From the NCBI GenBank assembly GCA_964518955.1, contig CAZFHS010000030.1, positions 17,237 through 81,236 on the forward strand: a DNA stretch of 64,000 nt, read 5' to 3'. The notes beneath the pieces are model-generated. The model ran no database searches. It saw only the letters and a program-made list of their open reading frames with translations, and had not been told where the DNA came from. Of this stretch, positions 45,956-55,263 are shown in pieces; positions within the stretch are counted from its first letter, which is position 1; every line of letters starts with the position of its first letter. The position numbers were made by a program, and so were the translations under genes. Source of the DNA: JBDGYW01 sp964518955. GTDB lineage: Bacteria > Gemmatimonadota > Gemmatimonadetes > Gemmatimonadales > GWC2-71-9.

Positions 45956-46068
45956 GTCGCACAACCCGCAGCTACCCGTAAGCAATCACGATGGTGACGC
46001 ACATTGCGGCCTACCTGCAATCGCACGCCGAACGTATTGGGGAGGTGAACAATCAGCATTCCTCCGGT

Positions 46069-47022
46069 TCAGCCCTTGCGAGCCAGGAAGCTTTCAACCT
46101 GCTCCAGAGTCGGTGCGCGCAATGCTCCCCTCTCTCCGGAGACAACGAGCGCAGCGACCGCGTTCCCGTATCTGATTGACTGCTCGACAGGCAGACCCTG
46201 CTGCACTGAGTACAGGAAACCCACATTGAATGCATCGCCGGCGCCGACCGAGATGTTTGCCTCAACGCTGAACGCTGGCACGTCGACACTAGTATTGCGG
46301 CCGCGCATCGAGGCCCCGTCCTTGCCGCGCTTTATGACCACATTCCGCGCGCCGGCATTCAAGGTCTCTCTTACGGCGGTCTCCCAATCCTTCGTTCCCG
46401 CGAGAATGTTCATCTCGTGGGCGTTGGCGAGGAGGTAGTGGGTGTAAGCCAGCAGTGGAGCGATTTCACCCAAAGTCACCGGGTCACCAATGGCGGGCCC
46501 AATATCCAGCGCAGTGATGCCCCCCCTCTCGTGAACCGTGGCTAGAACCTCGGCAAAGCCCGCGTTGCGCATCTCGCGTATGAGTGAATAGCTCGATGCC
46601 AGCAGCACTTCGGCTCCTGCAAGCACGCTATCTGGTACGCCTTTCATACGAATCCCAGCGGTGGCTCCAACATGATGGTACACCACCTGGTTGCTTGCAT
46701 CGGAGGTGAGAATGACGGACGTGGATGTGGCCTCAGTGTCGCTACACTTCAATCCGTCCAAGTTTACTCCACGCTTTCCGAGCCATTCCGATAGCGCACG
46801 TCCGAAGATGTCATCGCCTATCGAGCTATAGAGCGCGGTCGGTACATCCAATCCCGCCGACACATAGGCACTGATGGCGCCATTGCCACCCAGCAGAAGC
46901 AGTGGTGGCGTCTCAGTGAAGACCAGGTTGCTGGCTCGGAAGCCATCGGCACCCTGGTCAGTAGCAATGCTCTGAGTCCGGATGAGCAGGTCGGCCGTTG
47001 TTGTCCCGATGATGACGAACAT
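46069..47022 (-). CDS. PfkB-family sugar kinase
   Basis: Cytosolic kinase of about 317 residues (ATG 47022; GTG 47034 is possible). Ribokinase-fold signature 2 is intact: SVGAGDAFNVGFLYSV with the catalytic Asp. Also FVIIGTTTADLLIRT, LGGNGAISAYVSAGLD and ALYSSIGDDIFG. Phosphorylates a sugar such as ribose, fructose or 2-keto-3-deoxygluconate; substrate not readable. Divergent from a Gfo/Idh/MocA gene and likely shares the regulatory gap with it. Confidence 0.9.
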   Translation of the reverse strand: MFVIIGTTTADLLIRTQSIATDQGADGFRASNLVFTETPPLLLLGGNGAISAYVSAGLDVPTALYSSIGDDIFGRALSEWLGKRGVNLDGLKCSDTEATSTSVILTSDASNQVVYHHVGATAGIRMKGVPDSVLAGAEVLLASSYSLIREMRNAGFAEVLATVHERGGITALDIGPAIGDPVTLGEIAPLLAYTHYLLANAHEMNILAGTKDWETAVRETLNAGARNVVIKRGKDGASMRGRNTSVDVPAFSVEANISVGAGDAFNVGFLYSVQQGLPVEQSIRYGNAVAALVVSGERGALRAPTLEQVESFLARKG

Positions 47023-47162
47023 GGCTTCGGTCACTCCGCTCCATGTGGTTGCTTATCGCACACCAAAACACTATCTCCGAGGAGGGCAAAGTCAAACGAG
47101 TTGCCGACGGCGCTCGATCGAATACAATATGGACCTCTACCACATCCGCAGGAGGCCACGCC

Positions 47163-48353
47163 GTGCACAACGTAACAATGCTGGGATCGGGCTTGATCGG
47201 AATGTTTTACACCCAGACTCTACACGGCCAACGCAGCCGCGACAGAGTAGGCGTGGTATGCTCCCTAACCGAACAGGAAGCCCAACTATTCGCCAACCAG
47301 TGGGGGATTCCTGATTGGACCACTGACATGGACGAGGCCATCAATCATCCAGAGACGGATGTGGTGGTGATCGGCCTGCCCAACGATCTGCACGAAGCAG
47401 CCGTGCTCGCGGCTGTGAAAGCGGGCAAGGCCGTTCTCTGCACCAAACCTCTGGGGCGCAATGCCGCCGAGGCCAAGCGAATGCTGGACGCTGTCGAGGA
47501 AGCCGGAGTATTCGCTGGATATCTCGAAGACTTGGCCTACACACCCGATACGCTCAAGGCCGTAACGTCCGTTCGAAACGGCGCTTTGGGCAAAGTGCTT
47601 TGGGCTCGTTCCCGAGAGACTCATCCCGGCCCACACAGCGACTGGTTCTGGGACAAAGAGATCTCGGGCGGTGGTGCGATAGTGGATTTGGGCTGCCACT
47701 GCATCGAGATCAGCCGCAATTTCATCGGCAAGGACGTTCGCCCGTTGGAGGTGATGTGTTGGGCCGACACTCAGGTGCATCCTATCGAGGCGGAAGACAG
47801 CGCAGTAGGACTGGTCAGATACGCGAGCGGGGCCATCGGCCAATTCGAAGTCAGCTGGACGTTTCGCGGAGGCATGGACCTGCGGGACGAGGTCTCTGGC
47901 ACCGAAGGGACAATCTGGCTGAACCATTGGCTGCGTACCGGACACGAGATGTTCACCACTTCAGGCGAGAAGGATTATGTGGCGGAGAAGGCAGAGAGCG
48001 AAACCGGCTGGCTCTTTCCCGTCGGCGATGAAACGGGCAAGCTCGGTTACGTGGAGATGTTCGCCGACATGCTCAACGCACTGGACGATGGTCGCCAGCC
48101 GATGGAGACGTTCTACGATGGCTACGTGGTCAATGCCATCATCGATGCCGCTTACCGCTCGGCCGAATCGAAACAGTGGGAACCGGTGTTATTGGAGGAT
48201 TGGCGCGGATCCGACGAGACGGATGTCGGGGTGCAACCGGCGGAGCATGATGCAGACCACCTCTTGATCAAGAAGGAGAAGATGCCCGACGGCAAAACCA
48301 AGTTGATCCTGAAGGAGAAGAAGACTGGCAAGATCATTCAGAAGATCACCTAG
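47163..48353 (+). CDS. Gfo/Idh/MocA-family oxidoreductase, cytosolic
   Basis: 396-residue oxidoreductase starting at GTG 47163, eight bases after AGGAGG; the open frame before it is non-coding. No leader. Rossmann motif TMLGSGLIGMFY, then VVVIGLPNDLHEAAVLAAVK, CTKPLGRN in the place of EKP, and SGGGAIVDLGCHCIEISRNF with the catalytic Asp/His. A Lys-rich tail (KKEKMPDGKTKLILKEKKTG) after about residue 360 is unusual. The UroD-like gene follows after nine bases. Likely acts on a phosphorylated or free sugar in a catabolic route with the divergent PfkB kinase. Confidence 0.88.
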   Translation: MHNVTMLGSGLIGMFYTQTLHGQRSRDRVGVVCSLTEQEAQLFANQWGIPDWTTDMDEAINHPETDVVVIGLPNDLHEAAVLAAVKAGKAVLCTKPLGRNAAEAKRMLDAVEEAGVFAGYLEDLAYTPDTLKAVTSVRNGALGKVLWARSRETHPGPHSDWFWDKEISGGGAIVDLGCHCIEISRNFIGKDVRPLEVMCWADTQVHPIEAEDSAVGLVRYASGAIGQFEVSWTFRGGMDLRDEVSGTEGTIWLNHWLRTGHEMFTTSGEKDYVAEKAESETGWLFPVGDETGKLGYVEMFADMLNALDDGRQPMETFYDGYVVNAIIDAAYRSAESKQWEPVLLEDWRGSDETDVGVQPAEHDADHLLIKKEKMPDGKTKLILKEKKTGKIIQKIT

Positions 48354-48362
48354 GCTCCTCTC

Positions 48363-49499
48363 ATGACCTTTACTCCGCGCGAACGGGTCTTGATGGCGCT
48401 GGACCACCAGGAACCAGATCGCGTTCCCCTATCTCTATGGGGAAGCTGGTACGGGATCACGGACAAGCTCTACTTCAACGTGCTGGAATCCCTGGGCTGG
48501 GATCCGGTACCGCCGTTCCGACCCGCCCGAGTTCACTCGGTGAACTACTATGACGACCGTCTGCTCGAGACACTGCACATCGATGTGCGTCACGTGGACT
48601 CGGGCGCCATCGCCGCTTGCAGTGTGCCGCGAGCCGACAACACCGATGCCTTTGGCATTGAGTGGGTGAAACGCGGCCCCTATCGCTCACCCAGTGGCCA
48701 CCCGCTGGAGCAGGCATCTGCTCAGTCGATAGCGGAATACAAGTTCCCCGCACCGGACGACCTGATCGACGCAGACGGCGTCTCAGAACGGATTGCGACC
48801 ATACGCTCCATGGAAGAAGAATACGCCATCGTCGGGAGGGCGGTTGCGTCGTACGGGTTTTTCGAAATGGCGCAGGCGCTGCGTCGCCCTGAGCAGTTCC
48901 TCATGGACCTGGCAACGAATCCGGAGCTGGCCCATTCCTTGATTGAGCGCTTGTATGGCTGCTACGCGGGTTTGACAGAACGTTTCCTGGAGGTCGCCGG
49001 CGAGTACCTCGACATTTTCGAACTACCAGGCGATGACTTTGCCGGTAATACGGGCCTTCTCATCTCCCCTGACATGTTCGACGAGTACTTCAAGGATCGT
49101 TATCGCCGCCTGGTGAACCTGATCAAGACTCGTTGCCCTCACATGAGGGTGGCCTACCACTCGGACGGTGTGATGACCGATCTGTTGCCAAGGCTGATTG
49201 AGATAGGTGTCGATGTGTTTCACTCCGTGGAACCGCTACCGGGTTGGGATCTCGGCGAGGCAAAACAGCTGCACGGCGAACGACTCGCCTTCATGGGTGG
49301 GATCGACATCCGCGAGGCACTGCAAGGCGAGCCGGCCGCAGTCGATGCTGAAGTAAAGATCCGCTTGCGCGAGCTGGGAAGTGGTGGCGGCTACATTCTC
49401 GCACCCGCCAACCATCTCCAGTGGGACATACCTCCGGAGAATCTCTTCAGGCTCTACGAGGCGGCCCGAGAGTATGGTCGGTATCCGCTAGTGGTGTGA
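48363..49499 (+). CDS. Uroporphyrinogen decarboxylase-family protein
   Basis: 378-residue TIM-barrel protein of the UroD/MtaA/CmuA superfamily: TPRERVLMALDHQEPDRVPL at the N-terminus, FEMAQALRRPEQFLMDLATN, LPGDDFAGNTGLLISPDMF, AYHSDGVMTDLLPRLIEIGV and FMGGIDIREAL. Not HemE itself (sequence around the porphyrin site differs and length is greater). Relatives include corrinoid methyltransferases and O-demethylases; many uncharacterised ones lie beside Gfo/Idh/MocA genes in glycan degraders, as here (nine bases downstream of one). Function unknown. Confidence 0.84.
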   Translation: MTFTPRERVLMALDHQEPDRVPLSLWGSWYGITDKLYFNVLESLGWDPVPPFRPARVHSVNYYDDRLLETLHIDVRHVDSGAIAACSVPRADNTDAFGIEWVKRGPYRSPSGHPLEQASAQSIAEYKFPAPDDLIDADGVSERIATIRSMEEEYAIVGRAVASYGFFEMAQALRRPEQFLMDLATNPELAHSLIERLYGCYAGLTERFLEVAGEYLDIFELPGDDFAGNTGLLISPDMFDEYFKDRYRRLVNLIKTRCPHMRVAYHSDGVMTDLLPRLIEIGVDVFHSVEPLPGWDLGEAKQLHGERLAFMGGIDIREALQGEPAAVDAEVKIRLRELGSGGGYILAPANHLQWDIPPENLFRLYEAAREYGRYPLVV

Positions 49500-49576
49500 C
49501 TGAGCCGCAGGCTCCGTTCCAGGTCGGCCTGAACAGCGCATATTGCCCAAAATCCCAAACGCCACCTTCGGAGTGG

Positions 49577-50605
49577 CTACGGCGAGCGCGCTCGAACGCG
49601 CACTGCAAATGCGTCGGCGGGATTCACCACCGTGAGCTGGTGGATCTCTTCGCTCGTGAAGCCGGCAGTCTCGAGGGCGGGCAGTAACGCCGTGATGAGT
49701 GTGTCATACGGACGAAACGTCCCTCCACCGGGTTCGCCGACGTGGTACCAACCGGCGTCGTGCGATAGGAGCACACGGTTGAGCAGGCCCTCCGCCTTCA
49801 TCAGCTCAACTAGCGCTACGTAACTCCCGACGTTCTCAGGAGCAAGGCCGTCGAATGAAACCCAGGCTCCGCTGCGCGCCGCGTCAATGAAAACCGTGGA
49901 GTCGTTTTCAGCCTGGGCATGTACCCAGATCCACGCACTCGGATCGACGCCTTCCGCCGCGAGTACTATCAGTTGATCGAGGGCAGCGGCCGCCAGTCCG
50001 GTATGCGAGGCTATAGTGAGACCGGTGCGCAGGTGTGTACGCGCTGCTGCCTGAATCAGTTTGAGCTCGACATCAGTTAACGGGCCGCCTTCCACGCCGA
50101 TTTTGATGAACCCGGGCCGGACGCCGGTGCCATCCAGACCGGTTTCCCATTCGCGGATCCAGCGCGCGGCAAGCGAGTCGGCCGAGTCGTCAAAGGCAAA
50201 CCGCGGCAGGTGCTGCTCATCGCGTGCAGCGTAGTATCCAGTATTGGCCAGCAGGTGCGCTCCGCTTGCTTCGGACAGCTGCACGAGCAGAAGAGGATCA
50301 CGTCCCAGATACGCCGGCGTGGCTTCGATCAATGTCCGAAAGCCGAGCGCCCGAATCTGTTCCAAGTGAGGCAACGCTACCTCGAAAGCCTCTTGCCGAT
50401 CGTAGCGCTCGGGACTAGCGATCTCTGCGCCGGCGAAATCAACGAGCACATGTTCGTGGGTCAGGGTGGCGCCCATTTCATGCGGTGCTATCGGACCGCT
50501 AACCGTCATGACATACGTGGTGTCCGGAGCGTCGGTGCTGCAGCCGGTGAATGCCCCGACAAGCAGCAGGCCGATCAAGATAGCGGGTGTTCGTTGTGGT
50601 TTCAT
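49577..50605 (-). CDS. Phosphotriesterase-family lipoprotein
   Basis: 342-residue lipoprotein (leader AILIGLLLVGAFTGCSTD; GGGAGG before the ATG). Binuclear metal TIM barrel of the PTE family: LTHEHVLVDF (HxH), FIKIGVEGGPLTDVE (bridging Lys), IASHTG, WVHAQAEND and LSHDAGWYH (His-Asp). Members are lactonases, phosphotriesterases or resiniferatoxin-binding-like proteins; exported forms may hydrolyse sugar lactones, which would fit the surrounding sugar oxidoreductases (inference). Confidence 0.88.
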   Translation of the reverse strand: MKPQRTPAILIGLLLVGAFTGCSTDAPDTTYVMTVSGPIAPHEMGATLTHEHVLVDFAGAEIASPERYDRQEAFEVALPHLEQIRALGFRTLIEATPAYLGRDPLLLVQLSEASGAHLLANTGYYAARDEQHLPRFAFDDSADSLAARWIREWETGLDGTGVRPGFIKIGVEGGPLTDVELKLIQAAARTHLRTGLTIASHTGLAAAALDQLIVLAAEGVDPSAWIWVHAQAENDSTVFIDAARSGAWVSFDGLAPENVGSYVALVELMKAEGLLNRVLLSHDAGWYHVGEPGGGTFRPYDTLITALLPALETAGFTSEEIHQLTVVNPADAFAVRVRARSP

Positions 50606-50761
50606 GGTTCCTCCCGAGTTTTCCGATGAAAGCTACCGGAAACCTCATTCACTGTCCTCAGGCTGAAGCTAGACGGTTCCATGTCAGTGGTTCATAATTG
50701 ACGGAGTGGTTGACGGGTACACTGCGCGAGTTCATTGGGTCTGCGAGGCATGGAGGTAGGC

Positions 50762-52162
50762 ATGATCCGGTTCGGAGCGATTATTGCAGCGTTTCTCTTC
50801 GTTGGGACGGCGTGCCAAGAGCCAGATGAAGTAGATGTAGGCTTCGGCAAGCGGGACATCACACCCGACCTGAACCAACACGTCGTCTGGATGGCAGGGT
50901 ACCGCAACAACCTTCGCGCGACCGGTGTGCACGACGAGCTCTGGGCGCGAGCCGTCGTGCTGCGTGAGGGCGCGACCAAGATAGCGCTGGTGTCGGTCGA
51001 CCTCGTCGGCCTGCAGCGGCCAGCCGTGCAGATGGTGCGAGAGCGCCTCCCCGATTACGTGCATATCTTGATCGCCAGCACACACAACCATGAGGGTCCA
51101 GACGTGATCGGCCTATGGGGACCGTCGCAGCTCGAATCCGGTGTGGATCGCGCATACGTCGAGTTCGTCGTCGAACAAATCGTTGATGCAGTGAAGGCGG
51201 CTGAGGGTGCACTGACGCCGGCAGGGGCCGAGTATGGCGTGGCTGAAGCGCCCGACCTGTTGGTGGATTCACGTCTCCCAATCGTCACGGACCCGATAAT
51301 CCGTGCAGTCAAGTTCAATGCGCTTGATGGCTCGCCGATCGGGATGGTGCTCCAGTTCAGCAACCACCCAGAGAGCCTGGGGCCCGAAAACCCCCTCGTC
51401 ACTGCCGACTTTCCGCACTACACGATCAAGGCGCTAGAGGCTCGCCACGGTGTGCCCGTTGCCTACTTCACCGGAGCCATCGGTGGGCTGATGACCAACC
51501 CTGCAGAATTTTCCGCGCCAGACGGAAGTGTCGTCGAGGCCGAGACGTTCGAATTCGCGGAGGCCTATGGGGAGGCAGTCGCTAGGAGATTCGAGGAGGC
51601 CCTTGCAGCGTCAGAACCTTTGCGGCTGTCGCCGCTGGCGGCGAGCGCAACACCGGCCTACGTGCCGCTGGCCAATCCCGGTTACCGCCAGGTGCGCGCT
51701 CTGGGTGTGCTGACCCGCGATGCTTTCACTTGGACCGGTAGCGCCGACAGCGCTGGCGAGGTGCTACCCAGAAGTCAGGTCGACGGCGACATCGCGCTGG
51801 AGACCGAAGTCACATATGTCCGCGCGGGCGAACTGCACATCGCTGGTATTCCGGGCGAGCTGTATCCCGAGTTGGTGTACGGTGAGTACCAGTCGCCGGT
51901 GGAGCCCAACGCGGACTTCCCCGACGCCCCCACGGAGCCGCCGGTAATGGCGATCCTGCCGGGCGAGAAGGTTTTGATATTCGGCATGGCCAACGACGAG
52001 ATCGGGTACATCATCCCGAAGCGGCAGTGGGACGACACCGCTCCGTTCGCCTACGGTCGGGATGAAAAGCAGTACGGCGAGGTGAATAGTGTGGGCCCTG
52101 AGGTGGCACCAATCCTCATGAGAGCCCTGCAGCAGCTGGTGCGGCAAGCGTGGCGGCCGTAA
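50762..52162 (+). CDS. Neutral/alkaline ceramidase-like lipoprotein
   Basis: 466-residue lipoprotein. ATG 50762 is chosen because GGAGG ends about five bases before it; two earlier in-frame ATG/TTG codons lack sites. Leader RFGAIIAAFLFVGTACQEPD. Ceramidase N-terminal domain pattern: DVGFGKRDITPDL, HDELWARAVVLRE, ALVSVDLVGL, IASTHNHEGPDVIGLWG (zinc His region), NHPESLGPENPLVTADFPHY and YFTGAIGG. In many environmental bacteria this fold occurs in proteins of unknown function, so ceramide need not be the substrate. Confidence 0.83.
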   Translation: MIRFGAIIAAFLFVGTACQEPDEVDVGFGKRDITPDLNQHVVWMAGYRNNLRATGVHDELWARAVVLREGATKIALVSVDLVGLQRPAVQMVRERLPDYVHILIASTHNHEGPDVIGLWGPSQLESGVDRAYVEFVVEQIVDAVKAAEGALTPAGAEYGVAEAPDLLVDSRLPIVTDPIIRAVKFNALDGSPIGMVLQFSNHPESLGPENPLVTADFPHYTIKALEARHGVPVAYFTGAIGGLMTNPAEFSAPDGSVVEAETFEFAEAYGEAVARRFEEALAASEPLRLSPLAASATPAYVPLANPGYRQVRALGVLTRDAFTWTGSADSAGEVLPRSQVDGDIALETEVTYVRAGELHIAGIPGELYPELVYGEYQSPVEPNADFPDAPTEPPVMAILPGEKVLIFGMANDEIGYIIPKRQWDDTAPFAYGRDEKQYGEVNSVGPEVAPILMRALQQLVRQAWRP

Positions 52163-52181
52163 TCGTCATGAGTGCGTTGTG

Positions 52182-52841
52182 ATGAGAATTCGCGGAGTCG
52201 TTCTCGACATGGATGGGCTGATGCTCGACACCGAGCCGCTCTACAAGGCCTCGTGGCAGCAGGCAGGTGCGGAACTTGGATTCGATCTCGATGATCAATG
52301 GTACACGGTCCTGTACGGTCGGCCCAATCCGGATTGCGAGCGCGAGCTCATCCACCGTTTCGGTTCGGACTTTCCTCTGTCACGGTTCAGAATGCGATGG
52401 CACGAGCTGTGGCAGTCAGCGGTTGACACTCGAGGCATCCCGACGAAACGAGGCCTCAACGCGCTTCTCTCGTTCGTCGAGGAACATGCGCTCTCGAGTG
52501 CCGTCGCAACATCGAGCGACGGCACCCAGACGGAGGTCAGTTTGCGCAGTGCGGGTCTGCTAGGTCGTTTCGATGCGGTCGTAACGGGTGATCAGATTGC
52601 GCGAGGTAAGCCCGCCCCAGACATCTATCTCGAGGCGGCCGTACGCCTCGACCTGGACCCGGAGGAGTGTGTTGCACTCGAGGACTCGGACGCAGGCGTG
52701 TTTGCCGCGAATGCGGCTGGCATGCTTACGCTGTGCGTGCCAGACATGGTACCTCCTTCGGACGCCGCAAAGCGCGCGGCTCGTTGTGTGCTCGACTCGC
52801 TCGACGAAGCGCGCGGGTGGATCGAGCAGAACCGTCTTTGA
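52182..52841 (+). CDS. HAD-superfamily phosphatase, beta-phosphoglucomutase-like
   Basis: Cytosolic 219-residue HAD hydrolase. Motif I VVLDMDGLMLDTEP (nucleophile Asp and acid/base Asp), motif II ATSSDGTQTE, motif III GKPAPDIYLEAA and motif IV CVALEDSDAG are complete; the cap is the small helical type of beta-phosphoglucomutase and sugar phosphatases. If a mutase, it would convert beta-glucose 1-phosphate made by inverting phosphorylases of maltose type, but GH94 yields the alpha form, so a sugar phosphatase is equally likely. ATG 52182 used. Confidence 0.88.
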   Translation: MRIRGVVLDMDGLMLDTEPLYKASWQQAGAELGFDLDDQWYTVLYGRPNPDCERELIHRFGSDFPLSRFRMRWHELWQSAVDTRGIPTKRGLNALLSFVEEHALSSAVATSSDGTQTEVSLRSAGLLGRFDAVVTGDQIARGKPAPDIYLEAAVRLDLDPEECVALEDSDAGVFAANAAGMLTLCVPDMVPPSDAAKRAARCVLDSLDEARGWIEQNRL

Positions 52842-52861
52842 ATCACGGAACCCTGGATCCC

Positions 52862-52951
52862 ATGAACAAACCTGCTCTTTTGTTGGCAATCGCTACTCTC
52901 GGATCATTCGCAGCCTGCGAAAGCACCAATCCTGAGGATGTGAACGCTTGA
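52862..52951 (+). CDS. 29-residue lipoprotein mini-gene or remnant
   Basis: Tiny frame NKPALLLAIATLGSFAACES... ending in DVNA and TGA. It is a complete lipoprotein signal (basic N-terminus, hydrophobic core, FAAC) followed by only ten residues. It could be a truncated lipoprotein gene or a genuine micro-lipoprotein of the Lpp/entericidin kind. Lies between the HAD and DoxX genes on the same strand. Confidence 0.45.
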   Translation: MNKPALLLAIATLGSFAACESTNPEDVNA

Positions 52952-53030
52952 TCGTCGATGGATTCAGCCGAATATTAAAGGCAACAGTGTGGAGGAGTGC
53001 TGCTCCAAACAACGGAGAAAAGGCGGAGCT

Positions 53031-53567
53031 ATGATGAACAAACTCGTGGATGCCGACGATTCTGGCCTCACCAAGTATCAGTCCTGGGCGCTGGTTGCGT
53101 TACAGATACTGATCGGCTGGCATTTCTTTTACGAAGGATTGTCTAAGCTGGTCAATCCCTACTGGTCGTCAACGGGTTATCTCGCAGGAGCGGAATGGTG
53201 GCTGGGAGGCATGTTTCGCGATCTTGCAGCCAGCCCCACAGCCGTTTCCGTGATCGACTTCTTGAACATGTGGGGGCTGACACTCATAGGTCTGGCGCTT
53301 TTCTTGGGCCTGTTGACGCGGCCGGCCCTGATAGCAGGCATGGTGCTTCTGTTTCTGTACTACATTGCGGCGCCACCATTTCCAGCCTATTCGTATGCAA
53401 TGCCGGCCGAGGGAAGTTACCTGGTCGTGAACAAGGTTCTGATCGAATTGGTGGCCATGGCCGTTCTATTGGCGTTTCCAACAAACAGACTATTCGGGTT
53501 AGATAGACTAATTCCGTGGAAGGGACGTGCTGGGTACACAGCCAAGCCTGAGGGGGGCGTACAATGA
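53031..53567 (+). CDS. DoxX-family membrane protein
   Basis: 178-residue inner-membrane protein with four helices (SWALVALQILIGWHFFYEGL, SVIDFLNMWGLTLIGLALFL, LIAGMVLLFLYYIAAPPF, LIELVAMAVLLAFP) and the DoxX-type FFYEGLSKLVNPYW motif after helix 1. GGCGGAG precedes the ATG at 53031. Its stop overlaps the start of the next oxidoreductase as ATGA, so the two are coupled. DoxX proteins accompany membrane redox reactions, which suggests electron transfer from the exported oxidoreductase to the quinone pool (inference). Confidence 0.88.
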   Translation: MMNKLVDADDSGLTKYQSWALVALQILIGWHFFYEGLSKLVNPYWSSTGYLAGAEWWLGGMFRDLAASPTAVSVIDFLNMWGLTLIGLALFLGLLTRPALIAGMVLLFLYYIAAPPFPAYSYAMPAEGSYLVVNKVLIELVAMAVLLAFPTNRLFGLDRLIPWKGRAGYTAKPEGGVQ

Positions 53568-55165
53568 GCGACGAAACCAAAAAGAATGACACGGAATGGC
53601 AGAGTCCGGTAAGTGAGGCCTCGATTGGCCGTCGTGGGCTTCTGAAAACGCTTGTATCCATTCCCGTCCTCGGCGTGTTCATCCTCAACTTCTTGAAAAA
53701 GAAGGCGGACGATGACGCGAAGAAGAGGGCGATTTTAGAGGAGCTTGGGGTCACCGAAGGAGGAGGACCTGCCGTGATACCCGACGCTATCTCACGGCCA
53801 CCTGGAGACCGGATACGAGTTGGTATCATTGGAAACGGAGGTGAAGGAGAGGCGCTCGTTCGGTTTGCCGGCTTCGCTCACCCAGACTGGGTGGAAGATT
53901 CGCGGCAGGCCAATCGGGAGAACCCTGCCAACAAGGCTCTCGAGACCTACATGAACCAGAGCGACCTGAACATTGCCATTACAGGTGTGTGCGACCTGTT
54001 CGACGTTCGCACCGATCGAGGGATTGCTGCGTCACAGGTCGAAACACGCCCAGGGGGAGGCGCAGCGAATCCGCCGGCCCGTCGCTTCCGGCGCTACACG
54101 GACATGCTCGAGAGCGGCGAAGTCGACGCGGTGATCGTCGCGACGTCGGACAACTGGCACTCGCAGATTACCATCGACGCGGTGAATGCCGGCATCCACG
54201 TGTATTGTGAGAAAGCCATGTCGAGGACGGAGCAGGAAGCCCACGACATGTACGATGCCGTGAAAGACTCCAATACGGTATTCCAGTTGGGGCACCAGAA
54301 CCGCCAGTCGGAAGCGCACAATAAGGCAAAAGAGATTATCGATGCCGATATCCTGGGCCCAGTAACGCTGATCGAAGGCACGACGAATCGGAACACCGAC
54401 TGGGGAGCCTGGGTGTGGGACATACATGAGGACGGAAACCCGGATACCATCGATTGGGAGCAATTCCAGGAAACGGCGGGGAACAAAGTACCCTTCAGTT
54501 TGGAACGGTTCTTCCGTTGGCGGTGCTGGTTCGACTACGGCACAGGCCTAGCGGGCGATCTGTTATCGCATGAGTATGACGCCGTGAACCAGGTAATGAA
54601 CCTGGGCATCCCCAAGTCATGCGTAGCATCGGGAGGTGTCTACTACTTCAAGGATGGTCGTGACGTTCCCGACGTCTTCCAGGCGGTGTATGAATACCCG
54701 GAACGTGAAACGACGTTCGTGTACAGCGCGACACTGGCCAACGGGAACTACCGCGGCCTCAAGTTTATGGGGCACGACGCGACCATGGAAGTCAGCGGTA
54801 CGCTCTCGGTAACGGCTGACCGCAATTCGACACGCTACGCAGAGAAGATCGAGGACAGGATCATCGACCCGTCTCGGCCGATGTTCAACTACCGTCCGGG
54901 ATTCAAGGGAATCGATGCGGTCACTTCGGCCACGGCTGAGTACTTCGTCACGCGCGGTCTCCTGTACACGTATCGCGGCGGTCGCCGCGTATCGGCATAC
55001 CACCTGATGATCGACGAGTGGCTAGACGTGATCCGCAACGGAGGCGATACGAGCTGCAACATCGATCGCGGGTTCGAGGAAGCCATAACCTGCCACATGG
55101 CAACAAAATCGTACCTCGAGAACCGCAAGGTGGAGTGGGATCCGGTTCAACGCAGGATTGTGTAA
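53564..55165 (+). CDS. Gfo/Idh/MocA-family oxidoreductase with N-terminal membrane anchor
   Basis: 533-residue protein. After a polar N-terminus, residues 22-46 (GRRGLLKTLVSIPVLGVFIL) form a Tat-like or uncleaved anchor followed by a Lys-rich coiled stretch (KKKADDDAKKR). The Rossmann domain starts near 83 (IRVGIIGNGGEGEALVRF); ATSDNWHSQITIDAV, HVYCEKAMSRTEQEAH (EKP-type Lys as EKA) and the C-terminal domain with GTGLAGDLLSHEYDAVN follow. Two insertions make it about 90 residues longer than usual. Translationally coupled to DoxX, so the pair is probably one membrane-bound sugar-oxidising unit. Confidence 0.87.
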   Translation: MSDETKKNDTEWQSPVSEASIGRRGLLKTLVSIPVLGVFILNFLKKKADDDAKKRAILEELGVTEGGGPAVIPDAISRPPGDRIRVGIIGNGGEGEALVRFAGFAHPDWVEDSRQANRENPANKALETYMNQSDLNIAITGVCDLFDVRTDRGIAASQVETRPGGGAANPPARRFRRYTDMLESGEVDAVIVATSDNWHSQITIDAVNAGIHVYCEKAMSRTEQEAHDMYDAVKDSNTVFQLGHQNRQSEAHNKAKEIIDADILGPVTLIEGTTNRNTDWGAWVWDIHEDGNPDTIDWEQFQETAGNKVPFSLERFFRWRCWFDYGTGLAGDLLSHEYDAVNQVMNLGIPKSCVASGGVYYFKDGRDVPDVFQAVYEYPERETTFVYSATLANGNYRGLKFMGHDATMEVSGTLSVTADRNSTRYAEKIEDRIIDPSRPMFNYRPGFKGIDAVTSATAEYFVTRGLLYTYRGGRRVSAYHLMIDEWLDVIRNGGDTSCNIDRGFEEAITCHMATKSYLENRKVEWDPVQRRIV

Positions 55166-55184
55166 AACCGGACAGTAAAGCGAA

Positions 55185-55219
55185 AGGCGGCAGGGCAGCT
55201 CTGAAGAGTCCTGCCGCCT
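55185..55219 (+). terminator. Strong hairpin after the DoxX-oxidoreductase pair
   Basis: Perfect 10-base stem AGGCGGCAGG / CCTGCCGCCT around a 15-base loop that itself holds CTCT-GA-AGAG, giving an extended two-stage hairpin 20 bases after the oxidoreductase stop. No T-run follows. It may end transcription or stabilise the upstream mRNA. Confidence 0.55.
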
Positions 55220-55263
55220 ACCCACGCCCCTAATCCGTTCACCCACCTGGAGGAGCAGCGTCC

